Part shown: piece after piece, positions 16,145-25,523 of the stretch | Layout of the letters: every line of letters begins with the position of its first letter | How positions within the stretch are numbered: the first letter of the stretch is position 1 | Assembly: GCA_031422335.1 (NCBI GenBank) | Contig: JANOQW010000013.1 | Coordinates: forward strand, 1 to 64,000 | Source: Methylotenera_A sp031422335 | GTDB taxonomy: Bacteria; Pseudomonadota; Gammaproteobacteria; Burkholderiales; Methylophilaceae | DNA length: 64,000 nt | Direction: 5' to 3' | Notes under the pieces: generated by a model | The model's input: the letters and a program-made list of their open reading frames with translations, nothing else | What the model was told of the DNA's origin: nothing | The model's database searches: none | Made by a program: the position numbers and the translations under genes

Positions 16145-17257
16145 ATGTTGAGAGTAGGCTTGGTAGGTTGGCGTGGCATGGTGGGCAGTGTGCTGATGCA
16201 GCGCATGATGGAAGAGAATGATTTTGCGTTAATCGAACCGCAGTTTTTTACGACGTCTCAAGCTGGCGCTGCTGCGCCCAATGTGGGCAAAGACTCACCT
16301 GCGCTAAAAAATGCCAATGACATTGTTGAATTGGCAAAAATGGATGTCATTATGACCTGCCAAGGTGGCGAATACACATCAGATATATTCCCAAAATTAC
16401 GCGCAGCTGGCTGGCAAGGCCATTGGATAGACGCAGCTTCGACTTTGCGTATGGAAGCGGATGCGGTGATTATTCTTGACCCAGTGAATATGCACGTGAT
16501 TAAAGACGCGCTAGACAAAGGCGGCAAAAACTGGGTGGGTGGCAATTGCACTGTTTCACTGATGTTGATGGCGTTAAACGGCTTATTTAAAGCCGATTTA
16601 GTTGAGTGGGTCACTTCGATGACTTACCAAGCTGCATCGGGTGCGGGCGCACAAAACATGCGTGAGCTGCTCAACCAAATGGGCGAGGCGCATTTTGCTG
16701 CTAGTAAAATGTTGGCAGACCCAGCATCGGCTATTTTGGATATCGATCGCACCATTGCTGGCACTTTGCGCGATGGTAATTTCCCCACTGCCAACTTTGG
16801 CGTGCCGCTAGCTGGTAGCTTGATTCCATGGATAGACAAAGATTTAGGCAATGGCATGAGTAAAGAGGAGTGGAAGGGCGGTGTGGAGACCAACAAAATT
16901 CTTGGCCGCTCGCAAAACCCCATTCCAATTGATGGTTTGTGTGTGCGCATTGGTGCCATGCGTTGCCATTCTCAGGCGCTGACGATTAAACTGACTAAAA
17001 ATGTACCGCTAGATGAAATTAGCGACATGTTGGCGGAGGCAAATGAATGGGCAAAAGTTATCCCCAACGCGCGCGAAGCCAGCATGCGTGAACTCACACC
17101 AGCCGCAGTGACTGGTCAACTCAATACGCCAGTGGGACGTTTACGTAAATTGAATATGGGTGATGATTATTTAAGCGCATTTACTGTGGGCGACCAGCTA
17201 TTATGGGGTGCTGCAGAGCCTTTGCGCCGTATGTTGCGCATTTTGATAACGGACTAA
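16145..17257 (+). CDS. asd: aspartate-semialdehyde dehydrogenase
   Basis: Reduces aspartyl phosphate to aspartate semialdehyde for lysine, diaminopimelate, threonine and methionine. The family motif VGLVGWRGMVGSVLMQRMM opens the NADP domain. The catalytic Cys lies in VGGNCTVSLM (Cys137 if the upstream ATG is used). SMTYQAASGAGAQNM and RIGAMRCHSQALTIKL are intact. I start at the ATG at 16145, six bases after AGG; the ATG at 16139 touches that AGG. Position between leuB and fimV follows the common betaproteobacterial order. Confidence 0.95.
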   Translation: MLRVGLVGWRGMVGSVLMQRMMEENDFALIEPQFFTTSQAGAAAPNVGKDSPALKNANDIVELAKMDVIMTCQGGEYTSDIFPKLRAAGWQGHWIDAASTLRMEADAVIILDPVNMHVIKDALDKGGKNWVGGNCTVSLMLMALNGLFKADLVEWVTSMTYQAASGAGAQNMRELLNQMGEAHFAASKMLADPASAILDIDRTIAGTLRDGNFPTANFGVPLAGSLIPWIDKDLGNGMSKEEWKGGVETNKILGRSQNPIPIDGLCVRIGAMRCHSQALTIKLTKNVPLDEISDMLAEANEWAKVIPNAREASMRELTPAAVTGQLNTPVGRLRKLNMGDDYLSAFTVGDQLLWGAAEPLRRMLRILITD

Positions 17258-17415
17258 TTGTGTTAAGTTTAGAGTGAATCGTTGATAAAAACCAACACTA
17301 TTCATAGTCAACCACATAGCTACTGAATATAATGTGTATGATGAGCTTGCATCTGTAACTAATTGATGTTATTTTTATTATTGCAATATATAAGTAAATT
17401 TAAGGGTGGAAATAA

Positions 17416-20349
17416 GTGCATAACTCAAAATTAAAGCGAATAACCGTTGCCTTATGCATGGCGCTGGTACCAATCTCAGTATTTGCCGCAGGTTTAGGCA
17501 AGCTCAATGTGATGTCTGGCTTGGGCGAACCACTTAAAGCGGATATTGAATTAATTTCAGTCACACCAGAAGAATTAAATAGTATTTCCGCTGCAATTGC
17601 TTCAGAAGAAGCTTATGCGATTCAAGGCATCGAAAAACCCGCCTCGCATAACACCATTAAAGTCGATATTGCTAAAAATAGTGCTGGCAATCCCATCTTA
17701 AAGCTTAATTCTACTCAGCCTATTAGTGAGCCATTTTTAGATATGCTCATTCAAGTGGATTGGGCATCAGGCAGATTGTTGCGCGAATACACCGTATTGC
17801 TTGATCCGCCAGGCTATACCGGCGAAGCTGATCCAAACGCACAAGACACGCAAACTGCCCAAGTGCCACTAGTTAAATCGTTTAGTAAAAACAAAAAAGC
17901 TGGCCCTGCAGTTGTAATGCCCGATGATAATGTGCCTCCTGACGCGATGCTTGCTGATGATACGGCAAAACCAAACAAACGTAGCAAAAAGGCAAAGCCA
18001 GCACAAGATGTTGAAATGGCTAGTGACGCTTCTGGCGAAGATTACATGACGCAACGTGGCGACACGCTTGCTGCAATTGCTCAAAATATGAAACCAGAAG
18101 GTGTGAGCTTGGAGCAAATGTTGATTGGTTTGTATCAAACCAACCCAAACGCTTTCCAAGGCGATAATATTAACCGTCTTAAGGTAGGCCAAATTTTACG
18201 CCAACCTTCACAAGAGACATTGAATTCAATTTCAAATAAAGAAGCCGCAGGTGAAATTAAAGTACAAACTGCTAACTGGAACGCCTACCGAAATAAATTG
18301 GCTGGCATTGTGGCAGAAGCTGCACCAACAGATTCTGAAGCTAGTACGCAATCTGCAGGCGGCAAAATTAAATCAGCAGAAGATAAATCAGAGACTACTT
18401 CTACTGGACCAAAAGATGTAGTGAAGCTATCTGCAGGTGATGCAGTAGCCGAAAAAGCGAATTCAGATGATCTTAAATCATTACAAGGAAAAATTACTGC
18501 ACTTCAAGAAGAAGCGATTGCGCGCGAGAAAAGCGTAAAAGAGGCGCAAGATAGAACAGCTGATTTAGAAAAGCAAATAGCGGACATGCAAAAACTATTG
18601 GCTATGAAAAATGGCGCAATGGCAGATATACAAAAGCAATCTGAAGATAATAAAAATATGGCAGCAGCGCCTGCTGAAGTAGCAAAACCAGTTGAAGAAA
18701 CAAAACCGGTTGAAGAAACAAAACCTGCCGAGCCAGTGAATGCTGAACCTGCAGCACCAGTTACAAGCAAACCTAAGCCAGCCAACACGCCGGCTGAAAT
18801 TGCGCCAGCAGAAGAACCTGGTTTTTTAGCCAGCATCATGGATGGCCTGAATTTAAACCTATTAGCTCCAGCTGGCGGTTTACTAGTGCTGTTGGGTGGT
18901 GGATGGCTGTATTTGCGCAAAAAACGTGAGAAAAACCTAGCAGATTTTGAGCAAGGCATCATGACTTCTGGCGGCTTGAAAGCTAATACAGTATTTGGTA
19001 ACACTGCCAGCGCCAGTGTAGATACTGGTGATACTTCATTCTTGACTGATTTCTCGCAAAGTGCCAATGGTGGCATGATAGATACTAATGATGTGGATCC
19101 AATTGCCGAGGCGGAAGTGTATATGGCCTATGGTCGCGATGCACAAGCGGAAGAAATATTAAAAGATGCGATTTCTAAAGAGCCTAAACGCCATGAGTTG
19201 CATTTGAAATTGTTGGAAATGTATGCAGCCAGCAAAAACTTATCTGCCTTTGAAACGATTGCAGGTGAGCTTTATACCTCGCTAGGTGCGGAAGACCCAA
19301 TGTGGGCGAAAGTGGCAGAAATTGGCATTAAACTAGAGCCTAATAATCCGCTCTATCAAGCTAATAGCGTACCTACAGGCATGGGTAACAATCTAGATGC
19401 TAGCGATTTTGCAAATACACCGTTAGCTGCCGAAAAAGATTTGGATTTCTCATTCGATAACGAATCGCTAGTACAGAATTTTGCGGCTGAAAATACGGTA
19501 TCTGCTGATAAAAACGTTGCAGAGACAGAACATTTAGATGAGGTTGCGGATTTAGACTTACCACAGTTTGAGTCAGAAAATGCCGTTGAAGCAGAGCCTG
19601 CTAACTTGGCTGTACCAGAAGTTGAAGTAACAACGAATGATGCCTTAGATTTTGACATGGGCGATTTTGGTGACTTTAGTACTAAAGCAGCAGAAGCAGT
19701 TACTGAAAGTGCGCCAGAAGCAAGCTTTGGCAATACTATGCCAGCACTTGATATGCCAACATTTGATGCGCCGAAATTTATTCCGGATACCTTAGCTGAT
19801 GCCAACGACCTAAATACTGACGATTTTGATACAAATACTTTAAATTTAAGTGGTGCAGCAAGCACTAAAATAGAAGAAGCAACAACACTTGATAGTTTCA
19901 ATGCTGAATCGTTTGAGTTTTTGCAAACAGACACGCTGGCTACGGAAGCAGTGCTAGATATGAGTGAGATGGATGCCGAGTTAACAAATACTGACTTTGC
20001 CGTTGATAGCGACTTCAATTTTGATGTTGAAACTATCTCGCCTGAAGCTGCTGGCAACTTGGGCGATGGGGCCTCTGCACTTAATTCATTCGATTTAAAT
20101 ACAATTGATTTAGCACTAAATGATGATGTAAGCAGTGCGCAATTAGCTAATACTAACGCAGAAGCGGCAGCCGATTTAAACACTTCGGGTGTTGAACCGA
20201 TTGAGGTGGAGACTAAGCTAGATTTAGTGGCGGCTTACATTGAAATGGATGATAAAGAAGGCGCCAAGGAATTGCTTGAAGAGGTGATGAAAGAAGGTGG
20301 TGCTCTGCAACGTAAGCGTGCCGAGGCATTGTTGGCACAGATAGCTTAG
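17416..20349 (+). CDS. fimV: FimV-type peptidoglycan-binding polar hub protein
   Basis: 977 residues, GTG start after GGGTGGA. Signal peptide (1-24), FimV N-terminal domain (AGLGKLNVMSGLGEPL onward), LysM domain (about 208-265), coiled coil (about 355-400), a Pro/Glu/Lys linker containing an 18-base tandem repeat (18688-18723, PVEETK twice), one membrane helix (about 479-496) followed by RKKREK, a TPR-like segment (about 565-640), a long acidic Asp/Asn/Ala-rich region, and the conserved FimV C-terminal helix pair (LDLVAAYIEMDDKEGAKELL). FimV proteins organise the cell pole and type IV pili. The low-complexity acidic region produces long antisense frames that are shadows. Confidence 0.92.
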   Translation: MHNSKLKRITVALCMALVPISVFAAGLGKLNVMSGLGEPLKADIELISVTPEELNSISAAIASEEAYAIQGIEKPASHNTIKVDIAKNSAGNPILKLNSTQPISEPFLDMLIQVDWASGRLLREYTVLLDPPGYTGEADPNAQDTQTAQVPLVKSFSKNKKAGPAVVMPDDNVPPDAMLADDTAKPNKRSKKAKPAQDVEMASDASGEDYMTQRGDTLAAIAQNMKPEGVSLEQMLIGLYQTNPNAFQGDNINRLKVGQILRQPSQETLNSISNKEAAGEIKVQTANWNAYRNKLAGIVAEAAPTDSEASTQSAGGKIKSAEDKSETTSTGPKDVVKLSAGDAVAEKANSDDLKSLQGKITALQEEAIAREKSVKEAQDRTADLEKQIADMQKLLAMKNGAMADIQKQSEDNKNMAAAPAEVAKPVEETKPVEETKPAEPVNAEPAAPVTSKPKPANTPAEIAPAEEPGFLASIMDGLNLNLLAPAGGLLVLLGGGWLYLRKKREKNLADFEQGIMTSGGLKANTVFGNTASASVDTGDTSFLTDFSQSANGGMIDTNDVDPIAEAEVYMAYGRDAQAEEILKDAISKEPKRHELHLKLLEMYAASKNLSAFETIAGELYTSLGAEDPMWAKVAEIGIKLEPNNPLYQANSVPTGMGNNLDASDFANTPLAAEKDLDFSFDNESLVQNFAAENTVSADKNVAETEHLDEVADLDLPQFESENAVEAEPANLAVPEVEVTTNDALDFDMGDFGDFSTKAAEAVTESAPEASFGNTMPALDMPTFDAPKFIPDTLADANDLNTDDFDTNTLNLSGAASTKIEEATTLDSFNAESFEFLQTDTLATEAVLDMSEMDAELTNTDFAVDSDFNFDVETISPEAAGNLGDGASALNSFDLNTIDLALNDDVSSAQLANTNAEAAADLNTSGVEPIEVETKLDLVAAYIEMDDKEGAKELLEEVMKEGGALQRKRAEALLAQIA

Positions 20350-20363
20350 TTTTAAAAATGTGT

Positions 20364-20392
20364 AAAAAAGCCGGGTTAAGCCTGGCTTTTTT
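20364..20392 (+). terminator. intrinsic terminator after fimV
   Basis: AAAAAAGCCGGG (20364-20375) pairs with CCTGGCTTTTTT (20381-20392), one G-T wobble, loop TTAAG, ending in a T-run. Confidence 0.85.
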
Positions 20393-20457
20393 GTTGCTCA
20401 ATCAATATTACTCTAGCATTGCGCTATAAATTTCTATATTACGCATAAAATACGCAC

Positions 20458-21096
20458 ATGTTTAAAATTAATATTATTACGCAACTTCTGATTTTTTTCG
20501 TCATGGCGATTTCAATTAACTTTCTCCACTTATACGTATTAATCGGCTTATTCATTTTTGTGTTGATATTACTAGTGACCATTAAAAATGATAGATTTTT
20601 ATACGCAATGTTACGTTTTAAATGGTTTTTTTTAGTCATGCTACTCATTTTTGTATTTACTACGCCAGGCGAACACCTTGCGCAATGGCCATTTTCTATT
20701 AGTCCAACTTATGAAGGCGTTGTGGCAGGCGCTACGCAAGTGCTTAGAATTATGTTGATGTTGGCAGGCTTAAGTTTAATTTTAGCCAGTAATACAAGGC
20801 AGCAGCTTATTTCTGGTTTTTATTTTATTTTCTCACCGCTTAAAAATTTGGGTTTAAAGGTGGAGCGTTTTGCCGCGCGTTTGTGGCTGACACTGCATTA
20901 TGTAGAGAGGCAAGATAAGTTACCAAGTAACTCAAGTATTATTGCCCAATTACATAATATGACGATGCTGAATACCCAGCAGCCACATGATGAAGTGAGT
21001 GTTAGCCTTACTTTGCAGAAGTTTAATTTTGCAGATTATGCAGTCATTACTTTACTTGTTATTCTTGTGTTACTGCGTATTTTGAGGGTGTTTTAA
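20458..21096 (+). CDS. EcfT/CbiQ-like membrane protein
   Basis: 212 residues with five to six hydrophobic segments. Layout resembles the transmembrane T component of energy-coupling-factor transporters: N-terminal helices (about 5-45), RFKWFFLVMLLIFVFTTPGE, a second helix block with LRIMLMLAGLSLILASNTRQQL, then a charged cytoplasmic part (RFAARLWLTLHYVER) and a final helix. No ECF ATPase or S component lies nearby, so substrate and even transport activity are open. The stop is 2 bases before truA, implying co-transcription. Confidence 0.55.
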   Translation: MFKINIITQLLIFFVMAISINFLHLYVLIGLFIFVLILLVTIKNDRFLYAMLRFKWFFLVMLLIFVFTTPGEHLAQWPFSISPTYEGVVAGATQVLRIMLMLAGLSLILASNTRQQLISGFYFIFSPLKNLGLKVERFAARLWLTLHYVERQDKLPSNSSIIAQLHNMTMLNTQQPHDEVSVSLTLQKFNFADYAVITLLVILVLLRILRVF

Positions 21097-21098
21097 AC

Positions 21099-21878
21099 AT
21101 GCGCATTGCCCTAGGCGTGGAGTACGATGGCGCAGCCTATTGCGGCTGGCAAAGCCAAGCAAATACATGCGGCGTGCAAAATTACTTAGAATCTGCGATT
21201 AAAAATATTGCTGGACACGAGATACGCGTGCATGCGGCAGGCCGCACCGATACTGGGGTTCATGGCATCATGCAAATTATCCATTTTGATACTGTAGCTA
21301 TGCGCCCAGATAGCGCTTGGGTGCGTGGCGTGAATGCATTTTTACCAGACAGTATTCGTGTGCTGTGGGCCAAACAGGTGAGTGACGAATTTCATGCGCG
21401 GTTTTCGGCGCAACAGCGTCGCTATCAATATGTGTTGATGAACACGCCAGTAGCGCCTGCCATCAATGCGACAAAAGCTGGTTGGTATCACTTGCCGCTA
21501 GATATTGCTGCTATGCAAACAGCGATTGCTTATTTGCGCGGCGAGCATGATTTTAGCGCTTTTCGTGCCAGTGAGTGTCAGGCCAAATCATCCATTAAAA
21601 ATTTGCAAATCGCCACAATTATACAAATTGGCGAGCAAATTATATTTGAGTTTGCTGCCAATGCATTCTTGCAGCATCAAGTACGTAATATGGTGGGCGC
21701 GCTTATTTATGTGGGCAACGGCAAGCATGCGCCAAGTTTTATTCAAGATTTATTAGTGCAAAAAGACCGCACGCTTTCACCCCCTACATTCTCGCCTAAT
21801 GGTCTGTATTTAGCGGGTGTGCAGTATGATGAAAAGTTTGGCTTACCCAGCACGCAGCGCAGTATTGCATGGATTTAA
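21099..21878 (+). CDS. truA: tRNA pseudouridine(38-40) synthase
   Basis: Modifies uridines 38-40 in the tRNA anticodon arm. 259 residues. Catalytic D51 lies in AAGRTDTGVHG; other family blocks are EYDGAAYCGWQSQ (8-20), FHARFSAQQRRYQY, LRGEHDFSAFRASECQAKS and FLQHQVRNMVGALIYVG. It starts 2 bases after the EcfT-like gene and precedes trpF by 54 bases, the usual fimV-truA-trpF order. Confidence 0.96.
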   Translation: MRIALGVEYDGAAYCGWQSQANTCGVQNYLESAIKNIAGHEIRVHAAGRTDTGVHGIMQIIHFDTVAMRPDSAWVRGVNAFLPDSIRVLWAKQVSDEFHARFSAQQRRYQYVLMNTPVAPAINATKAGWYHLPLDIAAMQTAIAYLRGEHDFSAFRASECQAKSSIKNLQIATIIQIGEQIIFEFAANAFLQHQVRNMVGALIYVGNGKHAPSFIQDLLVQKDRTLSPPTFSPNGLYLAGVQYDEKFGLPSTQRSIAWI

Positions 21879-21932
21879 CTGACATTCTGCTTGCTTTGCG
21901 TTACGCTTATACATTATGACCAAACTTAATAT

Positions 21933-22553
21933 ATGAAACGAACTAGAGTAAAAATTTGCGGCATTACCCGTGTTGAGGATGCGCTAAATGCTGTGAACGC
22001 AGGTGCAGATGCGATTGGTTTGGTGTTTTACGCGGCCAGCCCGCGCTGTGTCAGCATCGAACAGGCAAAAAATATCGGGCTTGCAATGCCGCCGTATGTG
22101 AGCGTGGTGGGCTTATTTGTCAACGCCAGCACGGCAGAAATTCAATCTGTGTTATCGCAAGTGCATTTAGACGTTATTCAGTTTCATGGTGACGAAACTG
22201 CAGAAGATTGCGCACAAATAAACTTGCCATATTACAAAGCAATTCGCGTTAAGCCTGATACAAATTTGTTACAATATGCGTTGGATTTTAAAGCTGCTAA
22301 AGCTTTATTATTAGATACTTACAGCGAGCAAGCGTATGGTGGCACTGGCCATGTGTTCGATTGGAATTTAATCCCAAAAAACTTGCCTAAACCTGTAATC
22401 TTAGCAGGTGGTTTAGATGTTAATAATGTAACGGATGCAATTAAACAAGTGCAGCCTTACGCCGTTGATGTAAGTGGCGGTGTGGAGCATAGCAAGGGCG
22501 TTAAAGATAAAGATAAAATTGCTGCATTTATGCAAGCAGTAAAAGAAAGCTAG
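21933..22553 (+). CDS. trpF: phosphoribosylanthranilate isomerase
   Basis: TIM-barrel enzyme of 206 residues that converts phosphoribosylanthranilate to CdRP in tryptophan synthesis. KICGITR (7-13) holds the catalytic Cys; the general acid Asp lies in LLLDTYSEQAYGGTG, and the phosphate loops ILAGGLDVNNV and VDVSGGVEHSKGVKD are intact. trpB follows after 9 bases and trpA after that, forming a trpFBA unit without the trpEGDC genes. I saw no leader-peptide attenuator upstream. Confidence 0.95.
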   Translation: MKRTRVKICGITRVEDALNAVNAGADAIGLVFYAASPRCVSIEQAKNIGLAMPPYVSVVGLFVNASTAEIQSVLSQVHLDVIQFHGDETAEDCAQINLPYYKAIRVKPDTNLLQYALDFKAAKALLLDTYSEQAYGGTGHVFDWNLIPKNLPKPVILAGGLDVNNVTDAIKQVQPYAVDVSGGVEHSKGVKDKDKIAAFMQAVKES

Positions 22554-22562
22554 GAGTTAGCA

Positions 22563-23780
22563 ATGCAAGACCATTCAATTAAAACCTACGACATGCCCGA
22601 TGAGCGTGGTCATTTTGGCCAATTTGGTGGTATTTTTGTGGCGGAGACTCTAGTCGAGGCGCTAGAAGAGCTGCGCCTGATGTACGAAAAATATCGCCAT
22701 GACCCAGTTTTTTTAGCTGAATTTGCTTATGATTTAAAACACTTTGTTGGTCGTCCCAGCCCCATTTATCACGCTGAGCGCTGGTCTAACAAAGTGGGTG
22801 GTGCGCAAATCTATTTAAAGCGCGAAGATTTAAACCACACTGGTGCGCACAAAGTAAACAACACCATTGGCCAAGCCTTGTTGGCTAAGCGTATGGGTAA
22901 ACCACGCGTTATTGCTGAAACAGGTGCAGGTCAGCACGGTGTAGCCACAGCCACCATTGCAGCACGCTTGGGGCTGGAGTGTGTGGTATATATGGGCAGC
23001 GAGGATGTGAAACGCCAAGCACCTAACGTATTTAGAATGAAATTATTAGGTGCAACCGTGGTGCCAGTAGAAAGTGGCTCTAAAACGCTGAAAGACGCCT
23101 TGAATGAGGCGATGCGTGACTGGGTAACCAATATCAGCAATACCTTTTACATTATCGGCACTGTGGCAGGCCCACACCCATACCCAATGATGGTGCGTGA
23201 TTTTCAAGCGGTAATCGGTGTTGAGGCTAAGCTGCAAATGCAAGAAATGCTAGGACGTCAGCCTGATGCAGTGGTAGCTTGCGTTGGTGGTGGTTCTAAT
23301 GCTATGGGTATTTTTTACCCATATATCGATGTGCCAAATGTACGCTTGATTGGCGTTGAGGCGGCTGGCCATGGCATGGAAACTGGCATGCATGCCGCAC
23401 CGTTAACCGCGAATAGCCCGATTGGTGTATTGCACGGTAACCGTACTTATTTAATGCAAGATGTGGATGGTAATATTATCGAAACACATTCCGTTTCTGC
23501 TGGCCTAGATTACCCTGGCGTTGGCCCAGAGCACGCCTGGTTAAAAGATATTAAGCGGGCTGAATATGTGGCGATTACTGATGATGAAGCGATGACCGCT
23601 TTCCACAGCTTATGCCGCACTGAAGGCATTATTCCTGCGTTGGAATCAAGCCATGCGCTAGCTTACGCAGAGAAAATGGCCAAAACCATGCGTAAAGATG
23701 AAGTGATTTTGGTCAATTTGTCTGGTCGTGGCGATAAAGACATCAATACCGTCGCAAAACTCTCAAATATAACATTGTAA
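22563..23780 (+). CDS. trpB: tryptophan synthase beta subunit
   Basis: PLP enzyme of 405 residues that joins indole (from TrpA) with serine. Schiff-base lysine lies in KREDLNHTGAHKVNNTIGQA, the phosphate loop in CVGGGSNAMGIF, and the C-terminal NLSGRGDKD is intact. RBS GGAG lies 7 bases before the ATG. Four bases separate its stop from trpA, consistent with stoichiometric expression of the complex. Confidence 0.97.
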   Translation: MQDHSIKTYDMPDERGHFGQFGGIFVAETLVEALEELRLMYEKYRHDPVFLAEFAYDLKHFVGRPSPIYHAERWSNKVGGAQIYLKREDLNHTGAHKVNNTIGQALLAKRMGKPRVIAETGAGQHGVATATIAARLGLECVVYMGSEDVKRQAPNVFRMKLLGATVVPVESGSKTLKDALNEAMRDWVTNISNTFYIIGTVAGPHPYPMMVRDFQAVIGVEAKLQMQEMLGRQPDAVVACVGGGSNAMGIFYPYIDVPNVRLIGVEAAGHGMETGMHAAPLTANSPIGVLHGNRTYLMQDVDGNIIETHSVSAGLDYPGVGPEHAWLKDIKRAEYVAITDDEAMTAFHSLCRTEGIIPALESSHALAYAEKMAKTMRKDEVILVNLSGRGDKDINTVAKLSNITL

Positions 23781-23784
23781 ATTT

Positions 23785-24579
23785 ATGTCTCGTATTCAAA
23801 CTGTATTCTCTGCCCTCAAAGCCAACAATAAAAAAGCCTTAATCCCTTATATTACTGCGGGTGATCCGCACCCAAACCACACTGTGGCTATTTTGCACAC
23901 GCTGGTAAAAAGTGGTGCTGATATGATTGAGCTGGGTATTCCGTTTTCTGATCCAATGGCAGATGGTCCAGTCATTCAGCGTGCCAGCGAGCGTGCGCTA
24001 CTGCATAAAGTGGGTTTAAGCAAAGTGTTAGAGATGGTGCAGGAGTTTCGCCAAACGGATACAAAAACTCCCATTATATTAATGGGTTACGCCAATCCTA
24101 TCGAGGCAATGGGACAAGATAAGTTTACCCAAGCCGCTAAAGATGCAGGTGTTGATGGCGTGTTGACAGTGGATTATCCGCCAGAAGAATGCAAAGCGTT
24201 TATTGCAGGTTTACAAGCGGCGGGTATGGATAGTATTTTCTTGCTTTCGCCGACTTCGGACGCTACACGCGTCAATTTAATTGTCAATCAGGCTAGCGGA
24301 TTTTTGTATTATGTGTCCCTAAAAGGTGTCACCGGCGCTGCCAATATGGATGTAGAGCAAGTAAAAGCACGCGTGGCTGAGATTCGCAGCAAAACCGATT
24401 TGCCAATAGGCGTCGGCTTTGGCGTTAAAGATGCTGCCACTGCCAGAAAAGTGGCCGAATTTGCCGATGCAATTGTGGTGGGTAGTCGCATGGTGGTGAC
24501 GATAGAAAACTCGACTGAACAAAATTTAATGCACAATATTAGCCAACTGATGCAAGAGTTGCGCACGGCGATTGATTGA
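23785..24579 (+). CDS. trpA: tryptophan synthase alpha subunit
   Basis: TIM-barrel subunit of 264 residues that cleaves indole-3-glycerol phosphate. Catalytic Glu lies in MIELGIPFSDPMADGPVIQ and catalytic Asp in VDGVLTVDYPPEE; the phosphate loops GVGFGVKD and VGSRMV are present. Four bases after trpB. accD begins 27 bases downstream, the common trpBA-accD-folC order of proteobacteria. Confidence 0.96.
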   Translation: MSRIQTVFSALKANNKKALIPYITAGDPHPNHTVAILHTLVKSGADMIELGIPFSDPMADGPVIQRASERALLHKVGLSKVLEMVQEFRQTDTKTPIILMGYANPIEAMGQDKFTQAAKDAGVDGVLTVDYPPEECKAFIAGLQAAGMDSIFLLSPTSDATRVNLIVNQASGFLYYVSLKGVTGAANMDVEQVKARVAEIRSKTDLPIGVGFGVKDAATARKVAEFADAIVVGSRMVVTIENSTEQNLMHNISQLMQELRTAID

Positions 24580-24606
24580 AAAATGTGGATATTTAAGGGG
24601 TAAAAC

Positions 24607-25473
24607 ATGAGCTGGTTAGATAAAATTCCGCAAAAAATTAAACGTGTCGTGGATTCGGCAAAAAAGAAAAACGTGCCAGAAGGCTTGTGGAGCAAATGTG
24701 AATCATGCCTGACAGTGCTATATAAAACTGATTTAGAGACTAATTTAGAAGTGTGCCCTAAGTGTGCACATCACAATAGAATCGGTGCGCGAGATCGATT
24801 GAATCAATTGTTAGATGCAGAAAAAAGACTAGAAATTGGTGCCAATGTCGAGCCAATCGACCCACTAAAATTTAAAGATAGCAAAAGCTACGCAGACCGT
24901 ATTAAAGCCGCGCAAAAAGAAGGCGGTGAGAAAGATGCGCTTATCGTCATGCAAGGCATCATACTAGCTGTGCCAGTGGTGGTGGCTGCGTTTGAGTTTA
25001 AATTTATGGGTGGTTCTATGGGTGCAGTGGTGGGCGAGCGCTTTGTGCGCGGCGTGGATGCTGCTATCAAAAACAAAGCGGCGTTTATTTGCATCTCGGC
25101 CAGTGGCGGCGCGCGCATGCAAGAAGGTTTGTTATCATTGATGCAAATGGCTAAAACCAGCGCTGCACTAACCAAGCTTTCTAATGCGGGCTTGCCTTAT
25201 ATTTCGGTGCTGACAGACCCGACTATGGGCGGCGTTTCGGCTAGTTTTGCCATGCTGGGTGATGTGATTATTGCAGAGCCAAACGCGCTTATTGGCTTTG
25301 CTGGCCCACGTGTGATAGAGCAAACCGTGCGTGAAACTTTGCCAGAAGGTTTTCAGCGGGCAGAGTTTTTGGTCGAGCATGGCGCGGTAGATTTAATTAT
25401 CGACCGCCGTGAAATGCGTCAAAAACTGGCCAATATCTTATCTGGTTTGATGCGTTTACCCAAAGCGGCTTAA
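24607..25473 (+). CDS. accD: acetyl-CoA carboxylase carboxyltransferase beta subunit
   Basis: Transfers the carboxyl group from carboxybiotin to acetyl-CoA for fatty-acid synthesis, together with AccA (not in the window). 288 residues. The N-terminal zinc ribbon has CESC and CPKC pairs (about 29-52). The carboxyltransferase domain has FMGGSMGAVVGE, SASGGARMQEG and LTDPTMGGVSASFA. RBS AAGGGG upstream. Ends 50 bases before folC. Confidence 0.96.
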   Translation: MSWLDKIPQKIKRVVDSAKKKNVPEGLWSKCESCLTVLYKTDLETNLEVCPKCAHHNRIGARDRLNQLLDAEKRLEIGANVEPIDPLKFKDSKSYADRIKAAQKEGGEKDALIVMQGIILAVPVVVAAFEFKFMGGSMGAVVGERFVRGVDAAIKNKAAFICISASGGARMQEGLLSLMQMAKTSAALTKLSNAGLPYISVLTDPTMGGVSASFAMLGDVIIAEPNALIGFAGPRVIEQTVRETLPEGFQRAEFLVEHGAVDLIIDRREMRQKLANILSGLMRLPKAA

Positions 25474-25523
25474 TCTGAAGCTGCTAATCTCCAATTGCTC
25501 ATATAAAGTTTCTTAATATCGCT

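Noticed and set aside
19356..20183. 275-codon reverse frame inside fimV
   Set aside because: Low-complexity Ser/Ala/Lys product that mirrors the acidic repeats of the fimV coding strand; no ribosome site or recognisable domain.
21879..21932. trp leader peptide or attenuator before trpF
   Set aside because: The 54-base gap has no Trp-codon run or terminator hairpin.
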